A stretch of DNA of 64,000 nucleotides from Agapetus fuscipes (Eukaryota > Arthropoda > Insecta > Trichoptera > Glossosomatidae): positions 15,292,524 through 15,356,523 of the forward strand of contig OX637343.1 in assembly GCA_951799405.1 (NCBI GenBank). The letters run 5' to 3'. A model generated the notes under the pieces. That model was not told the origin of the DNA, did no database searches, and was given only the letters and a program-made list of their open reading frames with translations. How positions within the stretch are numbered: position 1 is the stretch's first letter; the number at the start of each line of letters is the position of its first letter. Shown here one piece after another: positions 53,815 to 63,796 of this stretch. A program made the position numbers and the translations under genes.

Positions 53815-54055
53815 ATTGACTATTAAGGTGGTGTGAGGCTGACTCCCGATGCCTTAAAAACTTTGCCACCGTGGTTTAAGGAAAAGGTGTCAGGAGTTGC
53901 AGGGCGTATGCTCAAGTCAGGTTTGGTTTATTTTGTAAGAAAACACGCAGCACGTGTAAGTACGAACTAAGACGTGCCTAGTTGTGGGCGTGCTTTAAAT
54001 ATAAACCCTAAGTGTCAATACATCTCTGCAACTTTAGATAATATAAATTGAATTA
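53815..54055 (+). mobile_element. A-SINE, divergent
   Basis: TTGACTATTAAGGTGGTG, GTGGTTTAAGGAAAAGG, CAGCACGTGTAAGTACGAAC, TCTCTGCAACTTTAGATAA. Confidence 0.75.
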
Positions 54056-54144
54056 ATATTTTCTTATCCACCCATCATTTCGTCAAAGAGATTTTTTAAA
54101 ACAATTAACTAGAAATACAAGTATTCATTTTTTTTAAAAAGATT

Positions 54145-54375
54145 TGTGAAGATGATTGCAATTCACCAACCTATTCTGCCTAGCCAGAAACAGGTATCAT
54201 CAATGAATTCACTATTGTTTATTTTAATGAATTATTAATTAATAACTACCCATAACATCTGTTGAACTAGGGTCAAAGTTACGGTAAAATGACCCAGGAG
54301 AGATCGAAACAACGTTGTTCTATTCCAAACACGCTAGAAAAATCAGCCCACTTGGCCCCCTCGGCCATAACACCG
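54145..54375 (-). mobile_element. D-SINE
   Basis: GATTGCAATTCACCAACC, CCAGAAACAGGTATCATC, ATCTGTTGAACTAGGGTC and a head with GCCCACTTGGCCCCCTCGG. Confidence 0.7.
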
Positions 54376-55152
54376 ACCGTATGTGTGTTTTTACTTGTAT
54401 AAGCTTGTCTGTGTCTAAAGATGTAGATTTGTATTTGTTTGAATCAAATCTTATAAGAATATTCTGACAAAACCACAAATGTTTCAGTTTCCGGTGTTTC
54501 GAGAACCGTACTTGTGTTATACTACATACATACGACATTTATTGTCTTAATATTTATTTTTGACCCTTCAAAAAAGAAAGATTAATACGATTAAGTATTT
54601 ACTATTTAAAATTTTCTTTTTTTCTTTCAAAAAGTGTACTTGTACTTTCCACACACTTTCCATTATTTTTTATAATTTTTTTATTCCAAAATTCGTATTT
54701 TTTTGTCACTTTAAGTTAAAAAAAAATTGTCAAGCTATATACAATGCGGCATACTGTTGGCGTCGGATTGTTAACACTGTTGTACTTAGTATAGAAACCT
54801 TTATCGTAGAGGCGAAAAATGGGCCAAGTAACAAGCGCAGAGAAAAACAATGTAGCCCGAACACTCTGAATGGCCCATTTTTGGGGCCACAGGGCGTTAA
54901 TGGGTTAAGACATAAAATATTCAAACCAAAGCGTCATAAATACGGGAAAACCTCGGTTTCTGGATGTTCCAGCATACGTCATTCATGTCGTTGGAACATA
55001 ATAGTAATATTAAGCTACTAACAAAGCCCAGATGTGGTTGTTCTAGTTTAGCTACTTTTTACAGCTCACAAGCATTGAAAGCTTAACCTTAGGGCTTTCC
55101 GCACCACAATTCTCTATATCCGGTCCTGATTCCTCCATGGCACTTTTACTCT
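54376..55152. other. unassigned sequence, about 780 bp
   Basis: A 153-codon plus-strand frame (54560-55021) is rich in F, K and N, as expected of translated AT-rich DNA, with no domain. Not called a gene. Confidence 0.35.
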
Positions 55153-55286
55153 CAGGTATGAGGCTGACCACCCATACTGTAAAAAATGGTTCACTTTGCC
55201 CATGTCACCCCTGTTTCAGGGAAGGTCGGCAAGAGTTGCAGGGCTTATGTCCATTTGAGAATTGGGTTTTTTTATATTGTAGGTCT
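55153..55286 (+). mobile_element. A-SINE 5' part, interrupted by a LINE+SINE insertion
   Basis: AGGTATGAGGCTGACCACC through TTATATTGTAGGTCT. Continues at 55710-55816. Confidence 0.85.
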
Positions 55287-55709
55287 AATCTAATCTAAGC
55301 TGCAAGGACATATATCATTTAAGATTTATATTAAATGCATTCCCACAAGCAGACATGTATAATTTCGCGCTAACACATGCCGCATGTGGACCTACATTAT
55401 AAGAACCCATCTCAAATGAACGTAAGCTCTGCAACTCTTGCCTTCCTTCTCTGAGACAGGGGTGACATTGGCATAGTGAACCATTTTTTTACAGTATGGG
55501 TGGTCAGCCGCATACCAACCTATAAGTCAAGGAACATACATGACAAATTACATTTTTAAAAACACTAAATTATAATATGTATGGACATCAAAAACTAACA
55601 GAAAACCAATTTTAATTTAAAAAACCCTAGCCGCCAACATCACAGATTAACCGCCATTTCTTTCTGTCCTTACACACTTCTTTCATTTTCTCCAGAGTCA
55701 TAACCTACA
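55287..55709 (-). mobile_element. W-LINE 3' end plus A-SINE, inserted as one unit
   Basis: Minus strand order: W-LINE coding scrap (GTTATGACTCTGGAGAAAA), the KEVCKDRKKW region, stop, 3' UTR ending TTTGTCATGTATGTTCCTTG, then a full A-SINE whose AGATTAG tail ends the insertion. TAGGTCT at 55280-55286 and 55710-55716 is a direct target-site duplication. Confidence 0.9.
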
Positions 55710-55816
55710 TAGGTCTACATGCAAATTTATGCGTGATTATGCGTGTCTGCTGGTGGGAATGCATTTAATATGAATCTCAAATGATACATATCCTTGCAGC
55801 TTAGATTTAGATTAGA
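55710..55816 (+). mobile_element. A-SINE 3' part
   Basis: TAGGTCTACATGCAAATTTA through CTTGCAGCTTAGATTTAG. Confidence 0.8.
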
Positions 55817-55879
55817 TTATACCTCAACATTGGACGTTTGAGTGGTCTGACTCTGGAGAGCGAGCAATAATAATAATGC

Positions 55880-56035
55880 TACGAACTCGTCTCCTTCGTA
55901 CCTACTTATATGAGCCGCAATGGGTCAGATGATCAGAGACGCTTTAAACATTGTGACGCAAAGTCAATAGACCTATAAAAGTACTGTATAACCTTATTTT
56001 GTTCAAAATAAATCCTGTTAAATAAATTAATCTTA
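55880..56035 (+). mobile_element. LTR1 deletion derivative
   Basis: GCTACGAACTCG joined directly to CTCCTTCGTACCTACTTATA, then TTAAACATTGTGACGCAAAG and AATAAATCCTGTTAAATAA. The central LTR is missing. Confidence 0.6.
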
Positions 56036-56620
56036 TTTTAATTAAAAAGAACCCAAGTAAAATCAAAATACTATAAGAGTTGCGTTTTAGGGTTTTGTAT
56101 AGTGTAAGACTTATATTTTTGAGAGCCTGAAAAAAACGATTTGATCTTCGTATGCTTCAATCTGCGTAGACTATCCGACACGTGAGGTACCGTTATATTG
56201 TTATCTCTTACAAGAACCGCTAAAGTCAGAGTCTAAAACTCGAACCTTAAACTCAACCCTTGCGTTTTAACAAAAAATTATGGAAACTTAAACGCTCAAC
56301 AAGACGCGCTGTTAATGTTTCAATACGTTTTTTTTTCGATGAGCCCTACGGTTTAGTTTTCACGTCTTTACTCGGAGAACCGTTCTCTCTTTTGGCCGAT
56401 GTTGTGGCGCACCAGAATCTAGTCTTGCGAGCGTAATTTATTTGTTTGAGGTTTTCGGAGGGGCCGAGCACCGAGCAGGTTAAGATAAAATAAGTGAAAT
56501 ATTTATTCGCCATATTCCCGAACGCGAGAGTAATGCGGTGTATCTTTGCCAGCACACCAAATAAGATACTTTATAAAACGTACTATAAATATTTTGTAAT
56601 TATATATATTTTAAAAAACA
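56036..56620. other. unassigned sequence
   Basis: No family recognised. Confidence 0.3.
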
Positions 56621-56621
56621 C

Positions 56622-57118
56622 CGAGATTCTATAATCTATAATCTAAGCTGCAAATATGATGCTATCAGGGCAATAGTGGTGTAATCCACAATTGAGGTTT
56701 AGTGGCGTTTTGGCGTAATTTTCATTCCTTATTATAGTACCTACCAAATCAGAAGTGGTGTAAGATAGTTTAGTTATTGAAAAAGAGCTTTTCACTTTTG
56801 ATTTGGTAGATACTGTAATAAGGAATGAAAATTATGCCAGACCGCCACTAAACCTCGATTGTGGATTACCCCACTATTGCCCTGATAGCCTCATATATGT
56901 TAACATTTAAGGCTCATATTAAATGCATGCCCACAGACAGGCACATGTAGGTTCGCGCCTACACATTCTGCATGCGTGCATACAAATTGACAAAACCTCA
57001 CATGAACATAAACCTTGCAACTCTTGCCGCCTTTACCTAAAACGGGGGTGGCATTGGCAAAAGGGAATCAATTTTTACAGCACGGGGGCTCAGCCTCATA
57101 CCAACCTACCAGTCAAGA
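56622..57118 (-). mobile_element. A-SINE, split by MITE-2
   Basis: Tail TCTATAATCTATAATCTAAG at 56629, body resumes at 56889 (ATATGTTAACATTTAAGGC) and ends CAACCTACCAGTCAAG. Confidence 0.8.
56662..56888. mobile_element. MITE-2, foldback (227 bp)
   Basis: Long inverted arms of about 90 bp: CTATCAGGGCAATAGTGG ... and complement CCACTATTGCCCTGATAG, with matching GAGGTTTAGTGGCG and AATTTTCATTCCTTATTA blocks. Sits in the 3' part of an A-SINE. Confidence 0.9.
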
Positions 57119-57144
57119 AGCACTGTTTTATTTTCACAAATTGA

Positions 57145-57395
57145 GTACCTTGACTTATAGGTTGGTATGCGGCTAACCACCCATGCTGTAAAAATGGTTC
57201 ACTTTGCCAATGTCACCCCTGTTACAGGGAAGGACGGCAAGAGTTGCAGAGTGTATGTCCGTTTGAGATTTGGTTTTTATGTTGAAGGCTCACATGAGGC
57301 ATGTGCAAGCGCGAACTTGTACATGTCTGGTTGTGGGAATGCATGTAATGTGAATCTCCAATGTAACATATCTTTGCAACTTAGATTAGATTAGA
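57145..57395 (+). mobile_element. A-SINE, full length
   Basis: TACCTTGACTTATAGGTTGG, CTGTTACAGGGAAGGACGG, GATTAGATTAG tail. Confidence 0.85.
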
Positions 57396-57402
57396 GTATT
57401 TA

Positions 57403-57450
57403 TTTCCCCTCGAGTACTTTCGACTTATTTGCGTCATTTTCAATAAGCCA
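57403..57450 (-). repeat. degenerate hammerhead-type motif
   Basis: Plus strand CTCGAGTACTTTCGAC is the complement of GTCGAAAGTACTCGAG; the stem II half is eroded. Confidence 0.35.
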
Positions 57451-57473
57451 CTGTTACAAAATTCACAAGACTA

Positions 57474-57745
57474 ATCCCGGTGGAGAACAAAAAAAAAACT
57501 TATATAATATTTTTAAATATGCTTTTGGGTTAAAAAAAATAAAAAAACCTTTACCAAAAACCGGTCACTGAAGGTCCATCCAGTACTTACAGCAACTGGG
57601 TCTTGGTTGAGTATTGGCGCTTTGCAGCGACGACCTAGCTCGTAAACAACACATCTGCGGCACTATAACAAGTGTCATAGTGTCAACAACATACAATAAA
57701 TCTAGGGAGTCTTCCGCACAGGATTTCTTAAAAAAAAAGGGAAAA
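57474..57745 (+). mobile_element. B-SINE body with E-tail
   Basis: AATCCCGGTGGAGAAC (B box onward), CCGGTCACTGAAGGTCC, GACGACCTAGCTCG, then E-tail (CTAGGGAGTCTTCCGCACAG). Parallel to 35850-36115. Confidence 0.7.
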
Positions 57746-58584
57746 ATCATAGAGAAATGAAAAGGATGATTTAGGTACAACAAAGAGGTACAATTAGGTA
57801 ATAATAAAGGTGAAGCCGTAAGAATTTGAACATTGATCAAACTATAAGAATTACAATTTTTGTGTTTATGGATTTCCAAAGTCTCGAGGGCAATTAGTTG
57901 TTTGCCCTTGCATCCTACTGCTTTACCTTTGTTAATACTTTGTTAATACCTCTTTGTCGTTAATCATCCTTCTCATTTCTCTATGTTATTTTGCTTGTCA
58001 AATTTGTATCAGTGTCATATTCTTGAAAATGACGTTAGCAATTTGAAAGTTCAGCAAGAACGAGGTGAAATAAACACTCAATTTGTGAAAAAAAAAAATT
58101 GTGTTTTTTTTTAAATTATGATTCCTCATAAAAAATATTTTTTACTGTGTGAATACACAAACCCTTAAAAATTTAATTTATATATGTTTTGTTATCTTAC
58201 ATACGTGAAATAAATCTCAAATGTGTGTTATAAAAAGCTGTTAACATGAGATGTTTTTTTAAGAGTCAAATTTCTTATTAAGTTGATTGGAGTTGGTAGA
58301 TTAGAACTTATATTTTTCTTGGAAATCAACAGTAAAATTTGCAGCAAAAATGACACAATTAGATTGACATTTGAAAAGACCAGTCATTTCTTCAGTTGTT
58401 GATTAAAATGACAAAAAAGACAATTTGACAATAGGTACAATTCCCTTTAACCTCTAGAGTGCCGGCACGCGGATCCACGCTCATAGTAGGTAATGATTGC
58501 GCTTATTTTCACTTTTCTTAATTTTTTACACTGCCTCATGTTTTTTGATCATGAAGATAAATTGAGTTAATCTTAATTCGTTGT
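57746..58584. other. unassigned, with one Penelope-associated scrap
   Basis: 58135-58170 has TTTTACTGTGTGAATACAC, seen beside other hammerhead-type repeats. Rest not assigned. Confidence 0.35.
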
Positions 58585-58640
58585 GCAGAAAAAGTATCTC
58601 CTTAAGACGTTGGCTATGTCGCCTAAAAACGTCGAGAATG
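58585..58640 (+). repeat. degenerate relative of 11775-11832
   Basis: TTAAGACGTTGGCTATGTCG, CTAAAAACGTCGAGAATGAC. Confidence 0.35.
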
Positions 58641-58692
58641 ACGTTAGTTTTCCCATAACGGTTAGTTACATCCTAAAACTTAAATTACCTGT

Positions 58693-58765
58693 GCAGCTCT
58701 GCAGAGGCTCTGGCTACCCCTAGTGGAATGGCGAAAGAGTAACAGTTACAGTTACCTTACTTTTT
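58693..58765 (+). mobile_element. W-LINE 3' terminal fragment
   Basis: CAGCTCTGCAGAGGCTCTGG, CCCCTAGTGGAATGGCG and a GTAACAGTTACAGTTAC tail. Confidence 0.75.
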
Positions 58766-59385
58766 AGGTTTTTAATTGTAAATATTATATAAGACGTTTT
58801 CATTTAAAATCTACAATGAAAGTCACAGGACTACGATTAGTCAAACAACTTTTAAACTTTTGTTTTTACAACTTTATGATTATCGTTGATCTTACAACTC
58901 TTAAGTGCTACAAATAATTAATGAAAAAAAGGGGAAAACAGTCCATTACGAAAAATTTCTTCCTCCCAAATTATTAAGGGTGCTTAAAAATTGAAAAGAT
59001 TTTTGGAATAATATTAAGGTAAGACGAAGGTCCGCTTGTGTATTGCTACAGATAAAAGTATAAATCCTTGAAGGTCTTCAATACCAAGCGCACCTTTTTT
59101 TAGCCGCAGGGTTTTTCGTGAATACGTAATGCCAAAAGGGACATCGCCCTTTTTTATTCAGACCTTTGTATTATCAAGATTTTGATTTCATTACGAGTCA
59201 AACGAAATTGTAGCATTTATGAAAACATGTTTTTTTTTGTGGAGAGCGCTTGTGATCTATAATATTATAAAATATATAGCCGAACACAGTGCGTAGGATT
59301 CGGGATATTCTAGATTAATTTAGAAAATAGCGCAAGTAAACCCCTTCAAAAAATTAAAATTTAGGAATCTGTATAAAATCGATTT
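58766..59385. other. unassigned sequence, about 620 bp
   Basis: No family recognised. Confidence 0.3.
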
Positions 59386-59387
59386 CA

Positions 59388-59456
59388 AGGATATGAATAT
59401 TTAAGATTCTTATAACATACATGCCTACAAATATACACGTATATTTAAGCCATCTA
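59388..59456 (-). mobile_element. A-SINE 3' scrap
   Basis: CAAGGATATGAATATTTAAG, CATGCCTACAAATATACACG. Confidence 0.5.
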
Positions 59457-59466
59457 CGTTCTCAAC

Positions 59467-59642
59467 CTGGTTCACTTTGCCAATGTCACCCCTGTTTCAG
59501 GGAAAATCGGCAAGGGTTGCAGGGCTTATGTTCATTTGAGGGTGGGTTTTTATATTGTCAATCCACATGCGACATATGCAAGCGTGAACTTCTACGTGTC
59601 TGCTTGTGAGAATGAATTTAATATAGATCTTAAATGTAATAC
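59467..59642 (+). mobile_element. A-SINE
   Basis: CTGGTTCACTTTGCCAATGT start, full core, ends TAGATCTTAAATGTAATAC without an AGATT tail. Confidence 0.8.
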
Positions 59643-59649
59643 AGTTAAA

Positions 59650-59890
59650 TATGATAACTGTTGGTGTAATGGCCGTGGGGATCAAGTCACTTGTTCTACT
59701 AGCGTATTTGGAACATAATAACGTTAGTTCAAATCACGTCTGGCCCATTTGACCATAACTTCGTCGTTGGTTCAACAGATGCCATTGTATGCACACAAGC
59801 TTCTGCTATCGCATTAAGACAACTGTCAAATACAGGAAAAATAGGTTTGTGCATTGTATTCTTATTCACAAATCTATTTATATACATAAA
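59650..59890 (+). mobile_element. D-SINE
   Basis: GGCCGTGGGGATCAAGTCAC, AGTTCAAATCACG (B-box position), GTTGGTTCAACAGATGCC, GGTTTGTGCATTGTATTC. Confidence 0.65.
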
Positions 59891-59959
59891 AAAATACATC
59901 TTTGCAATTTAAATTATAAATAGATATTTAAAAATACATCTTAAATCATAGTTAAGCAA

Positions 59960-60191
59960 TCAGTGGCAAAGAGTGCCATACAACTCGATTCCCATCGGCT
60001 TACCTTTTAAAATGAGGCAACAAAGTAGTTAAAAAATATAGGCACAATGTCAAAAAAATCATTTAAAACCAAAGAAACAATACGTATTTTTTCCCCATTC
60101 AAACCATGCAGTCTAATTTATTATCATTTTTGCCTCATTTTAAAAGGGAAACCGTTGGGGATCGAGTTGTATGGCACCCTTCGCCACTTGC
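59960..60191. mobile_element. MITE-5 (about 230 bp)
   Basis: Inverted ends AGTGGCAAAGAGTGCCATAC and complement GTATGGCACCCTTCGCCACT, with CAACTCGAT and TTTTAAAATGAGGCAA blocks in both arms. GCAATC flanks both sides, a probable target duplication. Confidence 0.8.
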
Positions 60192-60237
60192 AATCGCTAG
60201 TGAAAAAATAATTCTTAACAACAAGGACAATAATTAT

Positions 60238-60392
60238 TACCTATTTATTTGAATTTATATAATTTTGATCTATGGTTTGTTCTTAATAATTGTAATTTTT
60301 TATACATCACTCTTGATAATGACCTGAATATTGAAGGTCGAAAGTACTCGAGATTTAAAATATTATTGTGAAAATAAAACAACGTTTAATAA
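60238..60392 (+). mobile_element. Penelope-type repeat with degenerate hammerhead
   Basis: Near-copy of 2945-3105: TTGATAATGACCTGAATATT, GGTCGAAAGTACTCGAG, TTGTGAAAATAAAACAACG. Confidence 0.55.
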
Positions 60393-60750
60393 AAAAAAAC
60401 AATAATTATTATCTACAAGTTATTTCGATTTTCTTCAGGTCAAAGCATTTCACCTCTGAATTAAAAGTACAATCAAGCCAGGTTGGGCGGACAATATTAT
60501 TCCTTAGATCTCTCTATATCTCCAAGAATGCCAGCCCCACACCAGCTCCGGCGGATTCCAGGTTGGATTCTTGATCCTTAATAGAAATACCACCGTCTGC
60601 AGTATTTAACAGCACGTAGTACAGATTGACTGCTATTGAGCAATTTCAGTGGGAGTTTTATAGTAGATCTTTACAAATATCAATGTGCTTTATTCAATAG
60701 ATTTAAAAAGTAAAATTTCCTTATTATAGTTCACAGTGAGTTTATTTATT
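60393..60750. other. unassigned sequence
   Basis: A moderately GC-rich patch at 60460-60590 has no recognised coding signal. Confidence 0.3.
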
Positions 60751-60753
60751 TAG

Positions 60754-60799
60754 TACACGACCGGTTTCGGGATCGCAGAACATCCCATCCTCAGGTGTA
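60754..60799 (-). ncRNA. hammerhead ribozyme-like motif (intact core)
   Basis: Minus strand: TACAC, CTGAGGA (CUGANGA), stem II GGGAT-loop-ATCCC, GAAA, palindromic ACCGGT (ACCGGU in RNA), C, GTGTA. TACAC and GTGTA are perfectly complementary, giving a 5-bp stem I in the permuted arrangement. The best hammerhead candidate in the window. Confidence 0.65.
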
Positions 60800-60879
60800 A
60801 AATATAAAAAATGTTATATTCAGTGTGTGTGAGAGTAAAGTAATCAAGATTAAATTAAATCGGTAAATAATAACAATTT

Positions 60880-61172
60880 TAGGATGATTTATTTGGTGAG
60901 CGCAGTTTTTGTGTGAATCACACCTTCAGAGCCCTCTGCGAGCTTTATCGTCACTGTTAAAAGCGTCATTTCTCATGCAAGACACATCTGCTGTAAGGCT
61001 TAAGGACCTTAAGTGACCGATCTTTGGTACAGGTATTTGAATTTTCCACCCAGCGAAGAGCATATATGAAAATATAAATGGTAATTTTTTTGTGCTCTAC
61101 CAGGATTCGATCCCACAACCTTCCATTTATGAATCAGAAGTCTTAACCAAAAGACGACGGACCGGTCCCTTT
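60880..61172 (-). mobile_element. B-SINE (tRNA head and body)
   Basis: AGGATGATTTATTTGGTGAG tail end, CACACCTTCAGAGCCCTC, body, B box from GGATTCGATCCC, 5' end GACGGACCGGTCC, which keeps the start of the 5S/tRNA joint. Confidence 0.8.
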
Positions 61173-61287
61173 GCATACATTAAAAAAAAACAATCACATC
61201 TGTGTTAAAATTAAATAAAAAAAGAAACCAATAAATAAACCGAAAACCATAACAATATAACAGTGTGTATATAATAATATAATAACA

Positions 61288-61535
61288 TAATCTATAATCT
61301 AAGTTGCAAGGATATATTCATTTAAAGCTCTCAAATGTATGCTCATATACAAACACGTGTAGTTCACGCTTACAAATGCTGAATGTGTACTTACAAATAA
61401 AATCCAAAACTTAAATGAACATAAGCCCTTCAACTTTTGCTGACCTTCCCTGACACAGGGGTGACACTGGCAAAGTGAACCATTTTTTACAGTATGGGTG
61501 GTCAGCCTCATACCAACCTATAAGTCAAGGAAAGG
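61288..61535 (-). mobile_element. A-SINE, full length
   Basis: ATAATCTATAATCTAAGTTG tail; 5' end CATACCAACCTATAAGTCAA. Confidence 0.85.
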
Positions 61536-62235
61536 TGGAGGTGCTCCAGCAAATTTGTGACTTTGTCAAATCACAAACAGTAAAAAACGTTGAATAAAAC
61601 AAAGATTTCCAAACTTGAATCAAAGTCAAGCCACTTGAAAGAGATAAACAGTTCATCTGTCTGAAAAACTCTGAATTACTCAGCATTCCAACTCCACCAG
61701 AAAACCTTTCATTATTAAGATATTGCCTGCCAAGCTGCGTCATCAGTCACCGCGTCAAACGTTCCGGGAGATTGATTGACTTTTTCAAATGCCACTTCAG
61801 ACGCTGGTGCTTCAAATGCAGTCAAAGCCTGCGGGAGAGAGCTATTATGCCGGCTCCGTACAAAAGATGCGTGAGGGGAGGTTTTCCTGGGCCGGGGTGA
61901 GGGTGTAGGTTATAAGCTCTGAGGGTAGATTAGCTATTAAGTTGTGCATTTGAAAACGTTTAGAGTGGAGTAAAATAAGGGTTTTTAAACATGAAAAATG
62001 ATGATTGCTTTAAAGGAACTAAATTAATTCAAATTTTTCCCTTTTAAACGTTGGTAGATAATTTGGAAAATGGTATTTTAAAGGTATTGATTCTTGAACG
62101 CAAGTTTCAATATAAAGACACTTAAAACTTGAACATTAAAATTGAAAGGACATATCGCCACCTTTAAGGTTAAATTAAATAATTACTGATTTAAGATTTT
62201 GTGGATACAACATTCCATTTGATGTAATTAGTAAT
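61536..62235. other. unassigned sequence, 700 bp
   Basis: No family recognised. Confidence 0.3.
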
Positions 62236-62455
62236 CTAATCTAATCAAAGTCGCAAAGATATGTAACGTATAAGTTCCGGCTTGCACATGCTGCATGTGA
62301 ATCTATAGCATAAAAAAACACCCAAATCTTGAATGAACATACACCCTCTAACTCTTGCCGACCTTCCCTGAAACAGGGGTGACATGGGCAAAAAGTAAAC
62401 CATTTTATACAGCATGGGTGGTCAGCCGCATACCAACCTATAAGTTAAGAAACAT
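62236..62455 (-). mobile_element. A-SINE, internally deleted
   Basis: TAATCTAATCTAATCAAAG tail; the CATTCCCACAAGCAG block is lost; core CCCTGAAACAGGGGTGACAT. Confidence 0.8.
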
Positions 62456-62654
62456 AGACAAAAAAAAAATACAACTAACAAACAATCCATAATGGAGACA
62501 TCAGCAAAATGAACCATTTTTATAGCAAGTGCGGTTAGCTTCAAAATTATCATCCTAGACCTATGAAGGATCAATTTAAAAAATCAACTCTCTTTTTTTC
62601 TTCAACCAACGACTAAACAGAAACTGTAAAAAAATTAACAAGATTTCAAATTAT

Positions 62655-62807
62655 AAATATTTTAAAATATAAATGGTAAAACATTGTTTTAATTCACTTT
62701 ATTAAAGTAAAAAATATAAAGTGAATTAAAACAATGTTTTACCATTTATATTTTTAAATATTTATAAAAATGGACTTTCACCGTGTTAACAGATCAACAC
62801 TAAAAAA
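62655..62807. mobile_element. palindromic Penelope-type insertion with 15-bp target duplication
   Basis: AAGATTTCAAATTAT flanks at 62640-62654 and 62808-62822. Inside, ATGGTAAAACATTGTTTTAA and its complement form about 38-bp arms (62665-62702 and 62714-62751), followed by TGGACTTTCACCGTGTTAAC, which is seen beside other hammerhead-type repeats. Confidence 0.8.
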
Positions 62808-62822
62808 AAGATTTCAAATTAT

Positions 62823-63385
62823 TTGATTATTTCTTAATACTACTTTCTTTGGCAAAATAACTTGTTAATTTTTTTTCGTAAGCGCGTATCTAATCCGAGT
62901 TGAATATATATTGTAAGCGACATATCTCTTTTCAAAGTATTCTCGTAAAAAGGAGAATATCTTTTTCCCTTAGGGTAATTGCCTTGTGCCTACTTGGTTG
63001 CTTTTTCCCTACTTATGGGTAGGCTGTTCCTTTAAGTAGGTCGCGCAAAGGCTTTGACCGGGGAAAAGGCTTTTATATGGAGAAGAGTTATTCTGATGAC
63101 AATTCGAATAAGTTTTTTTTGTAAACGTCCAGACGATCTTCGGGGAAACATATCGAGTCAGGCAATTTCAAACTGCTCATGGAGAATATGTCTACGCCAA
63201 AATATGTCTACGCCAAACTATGTCTACGCAGAATGGTTTTCAAAAAAATAAGTTCACAAATGAAATCTTTACAAGACTTATTGATTAATAAATTAGAGTA
63301 TAAAAAAAGCTTTTCAGTTGACCAATCTTTTATTGAATCTAAGTGGCTAAAATGTACAAACTTTTAAGTCTTATATTTCATCTAC
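62823..63385. other. unassigned sequence
   Basis: ATGTCTACGCCAAA recurs as a short three-fold repeat at 63187-63230. No gene recognised. Confidence 0.35.
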
Positions 63386-63455
63386 ACTCAAAAACAGACA
63401 CGTGCTAGTTCGCGCAAACATCTGTCAATTCATTCATACGCATAACTTTTTTCAT
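63386..63455 (-). mobile_element. A-SINE scrap then W-LINE scrap
   Basis: AAACAGACACGTGCTAGTTC (A-SINE) and CTGTCAATTCATTCATACGC then ATAACTTTTTTCAT (W-LINE MKKVM..MNE region). Confidence 0.5.
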
Positions 63456-63457
63456 AT

Positions 63458-63791
63458 TGTTACGTTTTTCCTGGGTTCTTTTAATTAAAACACAAGTTCA
63501 ACACAAGTTAGCCATACAGTTTATTTACACAGACTTTCTTACAATAGATTTATTTTAACACACTTATTTATTTCGTACAGATTACATTTATTTTACACCA
63601 TATTGGTCGCCCTAGTAACTAGATATTCCTCTGTGTGAGTGCTTCGAAAGACTGACTCGCTTCAGCCCATTGTCGCCCTTCTTATAGCGGAACCTAGGGG
63701 CCATTCCAACCTGCCCTAGAAAGTTCCACTACCACAGTTGTATAGACGATTCTGGACATATTTATTTCATGAAGAGTCCATTTCCTACCTA
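63458..63791 (-). mobile_element. LTR2 solo LTR
   Basis: Minus strand: starts TGTAGGTAGGAAATGG, has a TATA-like GCTATAAGAAGGGCG, several AATAAA signals and ends AAAAACGTAACA, giving TGT...ACA ends. No internal genes, so probably a solo LTR. I could not define its target duplication. Confidence 0.7.
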
Positions 63792-63796
63792 CATAC

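Noticed and set aside
54560..55021. 153-codon frame as a host gene
   Set aside because: Low-complexity F/K/N-rich translation of AT-rich DNA with no domain or splice context.
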